The notes: generated by a model from the sequence alone, not told the origin. Positions 36,275 through 46,511 are shown, counted from the stretch's first letter. The stretch is 64,000 nucleotides of DNA from Streptomyces sp. AM 2-1-1 (GCF_029167645.1 NZ_CP119147.1:3986501-4050500), one strand, 5' to 3'. A program made the numbers and translations.

Positions 36275-36348
36275 GGCGTCCGGGGGGCTCCGAGGGCCGG
36301 TGGACGGCTCGGAGCTTGTCCGAGCTTGTCCCCAGGACGAGGGAGACG

Positions 36349-36411
36349 CTTGCACTCGCAGGGGTCGAGTGCTAATCATTGGCGTTAGCACTCTCCAGGT
36401 GAGAGTGACAG
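36349..36411 (+). promoter_or_regulatory. Double CIRCE (HrcA) operator over the groEL2 promoter
   Basis: CIRCE 1: CTTGCACTC-N9-GAGTGCTAA (36349-36375). CIRCE 2: TTAGCACTC-N9-GAGTGACAG (36385-36411). The consensus is TTAGCACTC-N9-GAGTGCTAA; the two inner arms are perfect and the outer arms degenerate. TTGCAC (36350-36355), 17 bases, TAATCA (36373-36378) forms the promoter inside CIRCE 1; CIRCE 2 covers the transcript start. Confidence 0.93.
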
Positions 36412-36432
36412 AAACTTGGACCGGGCCGGTGA

Positions 36433-38160
<1,728 letters not shown>

Positions 38161-38207
38161 TCCCCGCCAGGGATCGGTGGTTCCACCCCCCGCAGCGTCA
38201 GCTGTAG

Positions 38208-38241
38208 CTTCGGCCCCCGGGATTCTTCCCGGGGGCCGAAG
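38208..38241 (+). terminator. groEL2 terminator
   Basis: Perfect 15-bp stem CTTCGGCCCCCGGGA / TCCCGGGGGCCGAAG with a TTCT loop; GTTTT follows two bases later. Confidence 0.9.
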
Positions 38242-38347
38242 TGTTTTCGGTGTGTGGGTGCGCTTGGTGCGCGCGTCGCGGGGTGCGGGCCGCGGGTGTG
38301 CGGTCGGCGCGTCGCCGGTGTACGGGCCGCGGGTGCGGGCTCCGGGC

Positions 38348-38578
38348 CTACCCCTCGTCGAGCGTCGTCAGGTGGCGGACGAGGTCGTCGACGATCCGGC
38401 CGAGCAGGCGGCCCGGTTTGCGCCGGTCCTCCTCGGACCAGTCGGCGAGCGCGCCGCCGAACCAGCCGAGCAGGGTGCGCATGCAGCGGTCGGCCCCGGC
38501 CGTTCCCCGCGGGGTCGGTTCGATGAGCCGGGTGCGCTGGTCGTCCGGATCAGTCACCCGGCGGACCGGCCCATGGCC
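38348..38578 (-). pseudogene. C-terminal remnant of a MarR-family regulator
   Basis: On the minus strand the stretch VRRVTDPDDQRTRLIEPTPRG is the MarR wing, and the following helices GWFGGALADWSEEDRRKPGRLLGRIVDDLVRHL are the C-terminal dimer helices. The DNA-recognition helix and N-terminus are missing: beyond about 38578 the frame runs into antisense of a monooxygenase fragment. It is a broken gene without its start. Confidence 0.8.
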
Positions 38579-38587
38579 GGACAGACC

Positions 38588-38995
38588 CTCTGCCCGCGCT
38601 GCTCGACGGGCCGGGTCGGGCTCGTCGGCGACGCCGCGTACGCACCGTCCTTCTTCTCGGGGCGGGGTTCGGGCATCGCGCTGGTCGGCGCGTACGTCCT
38701 GGCCGGCGAACTGGCCGAACGGGAGGACCACACGGCCGTCTGCGCCGCCTACGAGAGCGGGCTGCGGCAGTTCGTCGAGGAGAACCAGGCCCTTCCCCAC
38801 AGCGGGCTCGCGGTCCTCGCGCCGCGCACGGCGGAGGAGCTCGCGGCGCGTAACGAGGCCCTGGCCCGGGCGACGCTCGCCTCGGGCCGGGAGGGCCGGC
38901 CGCAGCGTCAACGCCTCGCTCCGGCTCCGCGCCTACTCGGCGGGGGCGGGGTCACCAGCCTGACCGTCGGGGTGGGCGGGGGGCGTGGTGGATGA
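38588..38995 (+). pseudogene. C-terminal remnant of an FAD-dependent monooxygenase
   Basis: The frame shows STGRVGLVGDAAYAPS and GSGIALVGAYVLAGELAE, the GD motif that closes the FAD site in PHBH-type monooxygenases, followed by a helical end. The FAD-binding N-terminus (GxGxxG) and about 280 residues are absent. It starts within about 10 bases of the MarR stump on the other strand, so one deletion seems to have removed both 5' halves and the shared promoter. The last third after EGRPQRQ may also be out of frame. Confidence 0.8.
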
Positions 38996-40000
38996 GAGGT
39001 GCGTGGTGGGGGCGGTCCGCGGCGCCGGGGTGGGGTGTGCGGGCGGCGTGGGGTGGGGGAAGGAGGTGGGCCGCAGCGGCTTGGGCGAGCGACGGACGGT
39101 CACCCCCGCACGGCCCCGGGGGCGGTCCTGGCGGGGGATCAGGCCCGCACGGACCTGGGACATGCGGCTGCGGACGTCGTCGTGGGGGATCGCGCCGGAA
39201 GGGTTGTCCGGGAGGGCGAGTTCGCCCCGGCAAGGGCGGCAGAGCCCGTCGAGCAGGGCGCCTTCGGGGCCGGGAGCCCGGCATTCACGGCACTCGGCGG
39301 TCAGCGGCGCGGGCGTCGCCGACGGGGGCGGCGGGGCGAACCGGACGGGCGGCACCTTGTCCCTCAGACGGGCTGCGACGAGGGAGGCCGGGGAGTGGAC
39401 GACACTCGGCAGCCCGGCGGTGAGTGCGTGGAGCAGCTCGTTCTCGTCGGCGCCACGCTCGAACCACTCGGCGACCTGCGGTTCCAGCCGCGCGCAGTCG
39501 GCGGCCGACAGGGAGAGCGCCGGGTTGGCGCGGCCGAGTGCCGCGAGCAGGATGAAGGAGCGTGAGCGCGTCGGCCGTCGGTGTTCCACCGGAGCCTCGC
39601 CCCGGGCGAACGTGCTCCACCACTCGGCGTCGCGCGCGGTACGGGAGAAGTGGGTGCGCGTCACCCAGAGCAGGGTGGTCTCGTTCGCGACGACGATTTC
39701 GTCCCGGTGCAGGTGCCCGGCGGCCTGGAGGCGCCTGAGCGCGGTGCCCATGGCGCACTGGCCGTAGGGGAGCACCCGGGCGAGCGTCTTCACGGAGATG
39801 TCGGAGCCGTCCGGCAACTGGTCGATGTAGGCGGCGATGGCGGCCTCGCGCGGCGGCAGATGTGCGAAATCACGTGCGGAAGACGGCCTTTGGTTCGGGG
39901 CGGAGCGCTTGCCGTAGCCCGGATTGGACATCGGGTGCGCGGTGCGCGCCGAGGAGACGTGCGGGGTACGAGGGGCAGCATTAAGCTGGCCGACAGCCAT
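38933..40000 (-). CDS. Helix-turn-helix protein with a zinc-ribbon-like motif
   Basis: 355 residues. Residues ~45-100 (AIAAYIDQLPDGSDISVKTLARVLPYGQCAMGTALRRLQAAGHL) form a winged-helix-like HTH of a type found in many streptomycetes. A C-x2-C-x12-C-x2-C zinc ribbon (CRECRAP ... LCRPC) lies near residue 240, and the C-terminal 80 residues are Pro/Thr-rich and disordered. The function is unknown; it is probably a DNA-binding regulator. The ATG at 39998-40000 is preceded by a structured leader. The N-terminal 23 residues before MSNPGYGK may be dispensable. The 3' end overlaps the monooxygenase remnant. Confidence 0.8.
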   Translation of the reverse strand: MAVGQLNAAPRTPHVSSARTAHPMSNPGYGKRSAPNQRPSSARDFAHLPPREAAIAAYIDQLPDGSDISVKTLARVLPYGQCAMGTALRRLQAAGHLHRDEIVVANETTLLWVTRTHFSRTARDAEWWSTFARGEAPVEHRRPTRSRSFILLAALGRANPALSLSAADCARLEPQVAEWFERGADENELLHALTAGLPSVVHSPASLVAARLRDKVPPVRFAPPPPSATPAPLTAECRECRAPGPEGALLDGLCRPCRGELALPDNPSGAIPHDDVRSRMSQVRAGLIPRQDRPRGRAGVTVRRSPKPLRPTSFPHPTPPAHPTPAPRTAPTTHLSSTTPPAHPDGQAGDPAPAE

Positions 40001-40005
40001 GGGGA

Positions 40006-40066
40006 TCGCTTCTTTCGATCTTCGTTGGTCAGACCCCTGGTGGTGTGGGAAGCACCGTCAGGGGTC
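40006..40066 (-). promoter_or_regulatory. Two hairpins in the leader of the HTH gene
   Basis: A small hairpin GATCG / CGATC flanks AAAGAAG just before the start codon. A second, larger one has 8-bp arms GACCCCTG (40032-40039) / CAGGGGTC (40059-40066) with an inner GGTG / CACC stem. Their position in the 5' leader suggests RNA-level control, but no known riboswitch is recognised. Confidence 0.5.
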
Positions 40067-41380
40067 AACTTGTGTGGTCTGGGTGAAGCGAACGCTAGAT
40101 CTTCACCACCCTGCGTGGCAAGTCGGTCACGAACTGTCAACTTCGCGAGTGAAACGGGCTGCTGGGTTGACGCGGAGGGGCACCGAGTAACCGGCGCCTG
40201 GGCGGCGCGCGGGGGCCGGCGGGTCCGTCGGAACGCTTGGTGAGCGCCGGGGAAGGTGCTCGGTCGCGTGGCTGCTGGGGCAGCCGGTCGGGCGGTTCGC
40301 CGGGCCGCCGTCCGGGCGTCCGATCTCCCTGCTGGAGGGGCGCCGACGGGGTGGCTGGTGGGGTGCCGTCGCGGCGGGAAACCGGCGGCAGGGCATGGGC
40401 GGCTCTTTGCGAATGGCTCTTTGCTGGGAACCGTTCGGGCGGTGGCTTCCTCGTCGCTGTGGCTGTGGCTGTGGCTGTGGCTGTGGCCGTGACAGCGGTG
40501 CCGGTGCCGGTGCCGCCGCCGTCGAGTTGCGCCGGAGGGTGGCTGCGAGGGCGCGTGGCGTGCGTGGCGGGTCGGCTCTCAGGGTGGGTGGGTGGGAAAG
40601 AAATCCCTTCCGCCCATTCCAAGTAAAGAGCGCTCGAATCTCGACGCTTGAGCTCCGGGGCGGAGGTGCGGAGGTGTGGAGGTGCGGAGAACCGTCTCCC
40701 CCGATCGGAGCAGCGCACAACGGGGCGAACGGAGTGCGCGGGCGCTGGCGTGGGCGGGGGGCGCTGTCGGCGCGCACGGGTCGTCTCTGCGGGGGTTGAG
40801 AGAGAAGCCCGGAATCATCAGATGGGGGCCATTTCACGGAGAGTTATGGTGACTCTATGGAGTTGCTTGCTACGTTCTGTCATCAGGAGCTGCTGCTGGG
40901 CAGCTCGGCGGCGCGTCAGCAGGAGGTGGGTCATGCGGGGCATGCGGGGCGGCGAAGACACGCGGGGTGGCGAAGACACGCGAAACGGCGTGGTCGGGGC
41001 GCGGGCGCTTGAAGCGGGCGGGGCGGGACCTGCCGGTGGAAGGGCATCTCCTGCCCGTCCGGAGTCGTCGCGGTCCCTGGCGAAGGGGTCTCCGCCTCGG
41101 GGGCCTCCCGATGAAGACCGCACTGGGCAACGCGTCGGAAGCGCCCGGCGCTCGGCGCACCGCTCCCCGGCAGCGAACGGGGCGGCCGGATCACCGCGGC
41201 GAGCCTCAGCCACCCTGATGAGCTGTACGCCTGCATCGGCGTCAGTTCGGCCGCGCCGACCGAGGACCGGCGACTGATCCCAGCTGCGCGGCAACGACGG
41301 TCTCCGCCGCGTTGACCCGCCGGGTGCTCGTCGCGCTGAGACCGAGCAGGCGCAAGGCCGTCCCGGGCCCGAGCACTGGG
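40067..41380. other. Long region without a recognisable gene
   Basis: About 1.3 kb (1.7 kb with the next repeat). Long stop-free frames exist on both strands but are low-complexity Pro/Arg/Ala and match nothing I know. A short A/T-richer patch at 40815-40885 (GTTATGGTGACTCTATGGAG) and a duplicated 18-bp unit near 40937-40975 (GCGGGGYGGCGAAGACAC) are the only notable points. Confidence 0.6.
40456..40515. repeat. Hexanucleotide repeats
   Basis: GCTGTG five times perfectly plus one GCCGTG (40456-40491), followed after 6 bases by GTGCCG x3. Slippage-prone DNA in a gene-free stretch. Confidence 0.95.
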
Positions 41381-41510
41381 TTTCTCGGGTCCCGGGTCTC
41401 GGGTTCCGAGCACCGGGGTCTTGGGTCTTGGGTCTCGGGCCCCGGGTTCCGGGTTCCGGGTTCCGAGCACCGGTGCTCTCGGGTCTCGGGTCTCGGGGTC
41501 CGAGCACCGG
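41381..41510. repeat. Heptamer repeat tract
   Basis: Many head-to-tail copies of a 7-bp unit (GGGTTCC, GGGTCTC, GGGTCTT variants), interrupted by three copies of CCGAGCACCGG. It lies 190 bases upstream of the SMI1/KNR4 gene. Confidence 0.9.
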
Positions 41511-41699
41511 TGCGGGCGATCCGTTGATCCGGCGCTCGGGTCCCGGGTCTCGCGTCTCTGGACCCAGCGCTCGGTCCGTGGCGCCCGGTTCGTGGACGCC
41601 GTGCGTCGAGAACCGGTCTCGGCCGGCTCCGCAGGAGAGCGGGTTCACTGCCCGCCCGCGCCACCTACCCGCACGACCCGGAGAGGCAGACTGACCGTC

Positions 41700-42314
41700 A
41701 TGACAGCAGCGGAGAACGACGTCCGGGCCGCCTGGCACCGTGTGGGCAGATGGCTCGCGGCCCACCTCCCCGCACGCGCGGCCAGACCGACAACCGATGA
41801 GGCGCGCCTGGACGCGTTCGAGGCGGACCTCGGCCTTCCCCTGCCGGCCGACCTGCGGGCGTGGTGGCTGCTGCCCGACGTCGACGCGGGCTTCTGGATC
41901 CCGGGCACCTTCGCTCCTTGCTCTCTGGAAGAGGCGCTGGAGACCCACGAGATCTGGTTGCTGGTCGCGGAAGAGGAGGGGGAATCCCTCGACGAGCACG
42001 GGCACCCTGAGGCCCGCTACCTACGCACGTTCCTGCCGATCGCGCTCAGCCCCGGCGGTGACGGGCTGATCGTCGATCTCCGGCCCGGTGACACCCACGG
42101 CTCCGTGTTCCTCTGGGACCACGAGACCTGGGACCTTGACGTTCCCCAGTGGGCTTCGGTCACCTCGATGCTTCACGACATCGCCCACGCGCTGGAGACC
42201 GGGACACCGGCTCTCCTGGACCACGCGTCCCTCGGCGGCTCCGCACCGCCCCGCACGGCCTCGGTCGAAGACGCCCATGACCTCACGTGGCGGACCACCG
42301 GCCCAGGGAAGTGA
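41700..42314 (+). CDS. SMI1/KNR4 (SUKH)-family protein
   Basis: 204 residues. LDAFEADLGLPLPADLRAWWLLPDVDAGFWIPGTFAPCSLEEAL is the SUKH core (LG..LP.dlr...), ending with GDTHGSVFLWDHE. Many bacterial SUKH proteins are immunity proteins for polymorphic toxins, others are free-standing. No toxin gene is next to it. The ATG at 41700 has GGAGAGG about 12 bases upstream. A second SUKH gene lies 2.7 kb away (44985-45416). Confidence 0.88.
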   Translation: MTAAENDVRAAWHRVGRWLAAHLPARAARPTTDEARLDAFEADLGLPLPADLRAWWLLPDVDAGFWIPGTFAPCSLEEALETHEIWLLVAEEEGESLDEHGHPEARYLRTFLPIALSPGGDGLIVDLRPGDTHGSVFLWDHETWDLDVPQWASVTSMLHDIAHALETGTPALLDHASLGGSAPPRTASVEDAHDLTWRTTGPGK

Positions 42315-42450
42315 TCGGTCCCGCCCGGGGACCCCGGAACGCGACGTTCGCGCAGACGTACGGCTCGGACCGACGGCCCGGCGGGAGCAAGGCGCCCGGT
42401 GCGCCACTTGGGCGCTACCGCTGCCTGGGCGCTACGGCTACCTGGGCTCC

Positions 42451-42540
42451 GCTCCCGCCGGGCCGGGCACCCAACCCCCGCTCCCTCCGGGCCCGGCACT
42501 CCAACCTCCGCTCCCTCCGGGCCTGGCACGCCGGTCCCGT
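42451..42540. repeat. Three 30-bp repeats
   Basis: Units beginning CTCCCTCCGGGCCCGGCAC at about 42451 (degenerate), 42481 and 42511, in the gap between the convergent SUKH and SDR genes and ending 14 bases from the SDR stop. Confidence 0.8.
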
Positions 42541-42554
42541 GCCGGCCTCGCTTT

Positions 42555-43301
42555 TCAGCCCAGTCCGCCGGTGGCGCGGATGTTCTGGCCGGTGATCCAG
42601 CGGCCCTCGTCCCCGGAGAGGAAGACGATCACGGCCGCGATGTCGGCCGGCGTACCGAGGCGCCCGAGCGGGGTCATGGCCGGGATCGTGGCCACCGCCT
42701 CGGCCGGGTTGGTGCCGCGCAGGAGGTCGGTGTCGGTGGCGCCGGGGGACACCGTGTTGACGGTGATCCCGCGCGCCCCCAGCTCGGCCGCAGCTCCTGC
42801 GGTGAGCTGCTCCAGGGCACCCTTGCTGACCAGGTAGGGCACGATGCCGGGCGCCGGACGCAGGGTGTTGAGCGTCGAGATGTTGATGATGCGGCCACCG
42901 TCCGGCATGTGCCGGGCCGCGTACCGCATGGTGAGGAACGCGGCCTTCGTGTTCACCGTGAGCGCCTGCTCGAAGACCTCCTCCTCGATCGCGGCGAGCG
43001 GTGCCGGGGTGAAACTCAGCGCCGCGTTGTTCACCAGGATGCTCACGCCCCCGGACGACTGCTCCTCCGCGGTCTCCATCAGCTTCTCGGCCGTCCCGGC
43101 CTCCGCCAGGTCCAGCCTCAACGCACGGGCCCGGCCACCGGCTTCTTCGACGGTACGGACGACGTCCTCGGCCGCCTCGGTGTTCCGCGCGTAATTGAAC
43201 ACGACCTGGGCGCCCTCGCGCGCGAGCCGTTCCACGATGCCCCGGCCGATTCCCCGTGAGCCTCCTGTGACGACGGCGGTTCTGCCTTCCAGCGTTCCCA
43301 T
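42555..43301 (-). CDS. Short-chain dehydrogenase/reductase
   Basis: 248 residues, classical SDR. Cofactor motif TGGSRGIG near residue 12, NNAAL near 90, catalytic serine in NISTLNTL, and Y-x3-K in VPYLVSKGAL; the C-terminal end NIRATGGLG is typical. An Arg at the second glycine-loop position and NYARN after beta-2 suggest NADP(H). The substrate is unknown (FabG-like group). The ATG at 43299-43301 has GGGGA upstream. Confidence 0.93.
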   Translation of the reverse strand: MGTLEGRTAVVTGGSRGIGRGIVERLAREGAQVVFNYARNTEAAEDVVRTVEEAGGRARALRLDLAEAGTAEKLMETAEEQSSGGVSILVNNAALSFTPAPLAAIEEEVFEQALTVNTKAAFLTMRYAARHMPDGGRIINISTLNTLRPAPGIVPYLVSKGALEQLTAGAAAELGARGITVNTVSPGATDTDLLRGTNPAEAVATIPAMTPLGRLGTPADIAAVIVFLSGDEGRWITGQNIRATGGLG

Positions 43302-43814
43302 GGTGGTCCCCTGCCTCCCCCGCACTTCGGACATTGCAGTTCAGTGGTCCGAAGCTAAGGTCGTGCCACCGCCCCGGAGCCGGGTCACGCCGACAGCGAA
43401 ACGCCCCGCACCGCCCAGCGGAACCTGATGCCGGCACCGCGAACCGGCACGTCGGAGCCCCCACGCGCCCCGAAGACCGTGCGGGCGGGGCGGAGGAGGC
43501 CGACAGGGTCAGGAGGGGCTCCGGAGAAGGGCCGGCGAGCCGTCGTCGGACCACATCGAGGAGCGCGCGCGAAGGGGATGAGGCGACATCTTTCACTCGT
43601 TCGTGTCGTGGAGGGAGGGCGCGTTCGAGGGTGGTGTGTCGGTCCTCCCCGCCCAGCCCGCAGGGCACTGGGCGTGGTCAGCTGACATGGGCGGTGAACA
43701 CGCGGCCCGAGTACGGAGGGGAGGCCGCTGTCGACCGTGCGGCGCCGCCGACCGGTGGCGCTCCGCCGGCCATTGCCGATTCGTCCGGCCGGGTGGGCCC
43801 ACAGCGGAAACGTG
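43302..43814. other. Region without a recognisable gene
   Basis: About 510 bases upstream of the SDR gene. No family is recognised in any frame; codon pattern is weak. It contains the SDR promoter region but I see no clear boxes or palindromes. Confidence 0.5.
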
Positions 43815-44150
43815 ACCCCCGTCAGCTCCTCGGAGACGGTCCGGAGCGGCGGGCGGCGCTGCACCCCTGCGTCGTAGGACGCCTGGCCGGCCACCTGCCG
43901 GAACTCGGCTACGGCGCACAGGCGTTCTGCCCGCACGCCATGGTCCTGGCCGGCGCGCTCTCCTGCCTCCTGCCCGCCCTCGGCTGCCGTGCTCGCCGTG
44001 TACGAGGCCGACCCCTCACCGGCGGCCCTGGGCCACGACCTGCGCGACGCCCTGGGGCTCTCCCTCCACGCGGCGCTGTGGGGCGCTCTGCCCCGAGCCG
44101 ACCAAGGCAAGTGCCGTAAGCGGACGTTGGGCTTGGCGAGTCCATGAAAT
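43815..44150 (+). pseudogene. Probable frameshifted coding fragment, family unknown
   Basis: Two neighbouring plus-strand frames read as protein in succession: first RRAALHPCVVGRLAGHLPE and FCPHAMVLAGALSCLLPALG, then, after a shift near 43985, VLAVYEADPSPAALGHDLRD and LGLSLHAALWGALPRAD. The break and the lack of a start suggest a decayed gene. I cannot name the family. Confidence 0.4.
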
Positions 44151-44180
44151 TACTCAACTGTCGAAGTCGTTGCTCCCTTC

Positions 44181-44639
44181 ATGACCCAACGACCAGCACC
44201 TCGCCCCCTGTCCGACGAAGCCCTCTCCACGTTGCTCGGCCGGCAGCAGTTCGGCACGCTCGCCACCATCAAGCGCAGCGGTCACCCCCACCTGACCACC
44301 ATGGTGTACGGATGGGACCCCGAAGCCCGCATCGTGCGGTTCTCGTCCACGGCCGACCGGGTCAAGGTCCAGCACCTGCGGCGCAATCCACGGGCGGCGC
44401 TGCATGTGCAGGGCGGGGACGTGTGGTCGTTCGCCGTCGCCGAAGGCGAGGCCACCGTCTCGGAGAGTACGACGGTGCCGGGGGACGCGGTCGGGCAGGA
44501 ACTGCTCGGGATGATCCCGAAGGCAGCAAGACCCGGAGACGAAACTGCGTTCCTGGAGGAGTTGGTCACCGAGCGCCGGGTGGTCATCCGGCTGAAAGTG
44601 GACCGCCTGTACGGCACGGTGCTCGACGTGGACGGCTAG
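44181..44639 (+). CDS. PPOX-class (F420-type) split-barrel oxidoreductase
   Basis: 152 residues. ALSTLLGRQQFGTLATIKRSGHPHLTTMVYGWDPEARIVRFSSTADRVKVQHLRRNPRAALHV is the pyridoxamine-oxidase-like fold of actinobacterial F420-dependent enzymes (TIGR03618-type). These reduce quinones, biliverdin or other small molecules with F420H2; the substrate here is unknown. The ATG at 44181 has no strong ribosome site. Confidence 0.9.
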   Translation: MTQRPAPRPLSDEALSTLLGRQQFGTLATIKRSGHPHLTTMVYGWDPEARIVRFSSTADRVKVQHLRRNPRAALHVQGGDVWSFAVAEGEATVSESTTVPGDAVGQELLGMIPKAARPGDETAFLEELVTERRVVIRLKVDRLYGTVLDVDG

Positions 44640-44984
44640 GAAGTACCGGGTCCGTGGTGGTCGCAGCCATTCGTTGATGACCGCGACCAGCACGGTCGCC
44701 TCGTAGCGCACAGCGAGTCTGTCGTGCCTCGTCGTCACGGGCCGGTGCCGCTTGAGGCGGTTCGTTCCGTGCGTCCGCCGGTGTCCCTGTTGTGACGCCC
44801 CGGTCGCGCGACGGGCCGTTCCGCAGCCGCAGCCTCTTCGGACCCTGAGGTCAGGTCGAGGCGGTCGTCGGGCGCCGGGGTGTCCGGCGGGAGGCCGACG
44901 GATGCGAGGACCGGTCTCTTCGCGAGGCGCTGCACGCGCGGAGCACCGACCGGCAGCGGTCCGGTGATGCCGGGGGTGAGCCGG
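44640..44984. other. Gap with a transposase remnant
   Basis: 345 bases between the PPOX and second SUKH genes. Apart from the transposase tail at 44664-44738 I recognise nothing. Confidence 0.5.
44664..44738 (-). pseudogene. C-terminal remnant of an IS5-type transposase
   Basis: The minus strand reads TTRHDRLAVRYEATVLVAVI then NEWL, a close match to the usual end of streptomycete IS5/IS4-like transposases (HDRLAVRYEAT...INxWL). The rest of the element and its inverted repeats are not seen. Confidence 0.6.
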
Positions 44985-45416
44985 TCAGCCGAGGTGTCTC
45001 GGGCTGTAGCTGCCATCCGTCAGGTGGGCGACGACGTCGCTGAAGGTGTGGAAGACCATGGAGTCTCCCTCTCCCGTCCACCAGAAGCGCTCCAGCGTGT
45101 CATCCCCGTGGTGGAGCATCAGGACGCCGGCCGAACCGCCGCAGTCGACGTACATCGGGAAGACGCGTGTTCCTTCCGGTAGCCCGCTCTCGGCCAAGGG
45201 ATCGTCGGCCATGGTGTCGCGGAAGGCCGTGGCCCATCCGCTCAGCTCCGGGTCCTCCCAGTCGCGACACCCGAGGAGCGGCATCGAAAGCTGGAATCCG
45301 TCGAACCCGTCGGTCAGGGAGAGAAAACTCCGGTACTCCGGGTCCAGCGGCTGACCCGCGAAAGCCTCGAGGCGATCGATCTGCGCCTGAGTCGCCGGGG
45401 CTCGGAGTCCGGGCAT
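44985..45416 (-). CDS. SMI1/KNR4 (SUKH)-family protein
   Basis: 143 residues: AQIDRLEAFAGQPLDPEYRSFLSLTDGFDGFQLSMPLLGC is the SUKH start and GDSMVFHTFSDVVAHLTDGS the end. I chose the ATG at 45414-45416 because a GGAG lies 9 bases upstream; starts at 45470 or 45539 are in frame and would add an N-terminal helix. Possible role as an orphan immunity protein; no toxin neighbour. Confidence 0.85.
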   Translation of the reverse strand: MPGLRAPATQAQIDRLEAFAGQPLDPEYRSFLSLTDGFDGFQLSMPLLGCRDWEDPELSGWATAFRDTMADDPLAESGLPEGTRVFPMYVDCGGSAGVLMLHHGDDTLERFWWTGEGDSMVFHTFSDVVAHLTDGSYSPRHLG

Positions 45417-45575
45417 CGTGAGCGGCTCCAGGGGTGAGCAGGAGAGGTACTCACGCGTTCTCGCCCGCATCAGTTCGCCGAGGAGCATCCACGTGGTCAC
45501 GAGCGGTTTCTCCCTGAGCAGGATGAGGAAACAGCTCACGATACGGGGGCCGTCGGCGCCTCGTTCGGCTGCTCC

Positions 45576-46511
45576 TCAGTGCGCGATGGAATCGATCAGT
45601 TCCCGGGCGCCCTGGCGGAGGAGGGTGACCGCGACCGAGGTGCCGAGGGTGGCGGGGTCGAGCGGGCCGGCCCACTCGTGGGCGTTCAGCACGGTCTTGC
45701 CGTCCGGGGTGAAGACGCAGGCCCGCAGGGAGAGTTCGCCGTTTCCGCGAGCGGTGGCGTACCCGGCGATCGGGCTGTTGCAGTGGCCCTGAAGCACGTG
45801 GAGGAACATGCGCTCCGCAGTCATCTCCCGGTAGGTCCCCGGGTGGTTGAGGCCGCTGACCGCGTCGATCGTGGCGTGGTCGTCCTCGCGGCACTGGAGC
45901 GCGAGCACTCCCGCTCCGATCGGCGGGCACATCGTCTCCGCGGACAGCACCTCCGAGATCACGTCGGAGCGTCCGATCCGGGCCAGCCCCGACGCGGCGA
46001 GCAGCAGCGCGTCGGCCTCGCCCGCCGCCAGCTTCTCCAGCCGGCGGTTGGCGTTCCCCCGGAACGGTACGCACTCCAGATGCGGGTGCGAGGCCGACAA
46101 CTGCGCGATGCGTCGTACGGACGACGTGCCGATCCGCGTACCTGCCGGAAGCTCGTCGAGCGTGAGGCCGTCCAGGTGGACCAGGGCGTCGCGTACGTCG
46201 TCGCGCTTCAGGAACGCCGCGAACACCGTCCCGGTCGGCAGCGGCCGGTCCGCCGGTACGTCCTTCACGCAGTGCACCGCGAGATCGGCCTCCCCGGCGA
46301 GCAGCGCCGCGTCGACCTCCTTGGTGAACGCGCCCTTCCCCTCCACCTGGGAGAGGGCACCCATCCACTTGTCCCCGGTCGTCTTCACCGGGACGACCTC
46401 GGTGGCGATGCCGGGGTGCAGGTCCGCCAGTTCGGCCCGTACGCGCTCCACCTGGGCGAGGGCCATCGGCGAGTCGCGGGAGACGATACGGATGAGTTCG
46501 GGAGTGGCCAT
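45576..46511 (-). CDS. hemC: Hydroxymethylbilane synthase (porphobilinogen deaminase)
   Basis: 311 residues. [57 protein letters not shown] and the cofactor-binding [13 protein letters not shown] (Cys244 carries the dipyrromethane) are all present, so it should be active. It polymerises four porphobilinogens in tetrapyrrole synthesis. In streptomycetes hemC normally sits with hemA and hemD; this one stands alone next to regulators, so it may be a second copy. The ATG at 46511 has TATCGT 6 bases upstream (leaderless type). Confidence 0.93.
   Translation of the reverse strand: MATPELIRIVSRDSPMALAQVERVRAELADLHPGIATEVVPVKTTGDKWMGALSQVEGKGAFTKEVDAALLAGEADLAVHCVKDVPADRPLPTGTVFAAFLKRDDVRDALVHLDGLTLDELPAGTRIGTSSVRRIAQLSASHPHLECVPFRGNANRRLEKLAAGEADALLLAASGLARIGRSDVISEVLSAETMCPPIGAGVLALQCREDDHATIDAVSGLNHPGTYREMTAERMFLHVLQGHCNSPIAGYATARGNGELSLRACVFTPDGKTVLNAHEWAGPLDPATLGTSVAVTLLRQGARELIDSIAH

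Noticed and set aside
36367..36393. Central GAGTGCTAA-N9-TTAGCACTC as a single CIRCE
   Set aside because: The arm order is reversed relative to CIRCE; the halves are better explained as the inner arms of two adjacent elements.
40137..40718. Small minus-strand gene with (TA)n peptide repeats
   Set aside because: The peptide comes from the GCTGTG hexamer repeat; no ribosome site or domain and low-complexity sequence throughout.
40857..41012. Short plus-strand gene after the GGAGAG at 40838
   Set aside because: About 50 codons, His/Arg/Gly-rich from a duplicated 18-bp unit, no family recognised; not enough to call.
41421..41699. N-terminal extension of the SUKH protein
   Set aside because: It would be coded by the heptamer tract; the ATG at 41700 with GGAGAGG fits the family start.
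43385..44110. Intact 241-codon minus-strand gene upstream of the SDR
   Set aside because: No domain, Arg/Ser/Pro-rich, and the plus strand shows fragments that look more like decayed protein.
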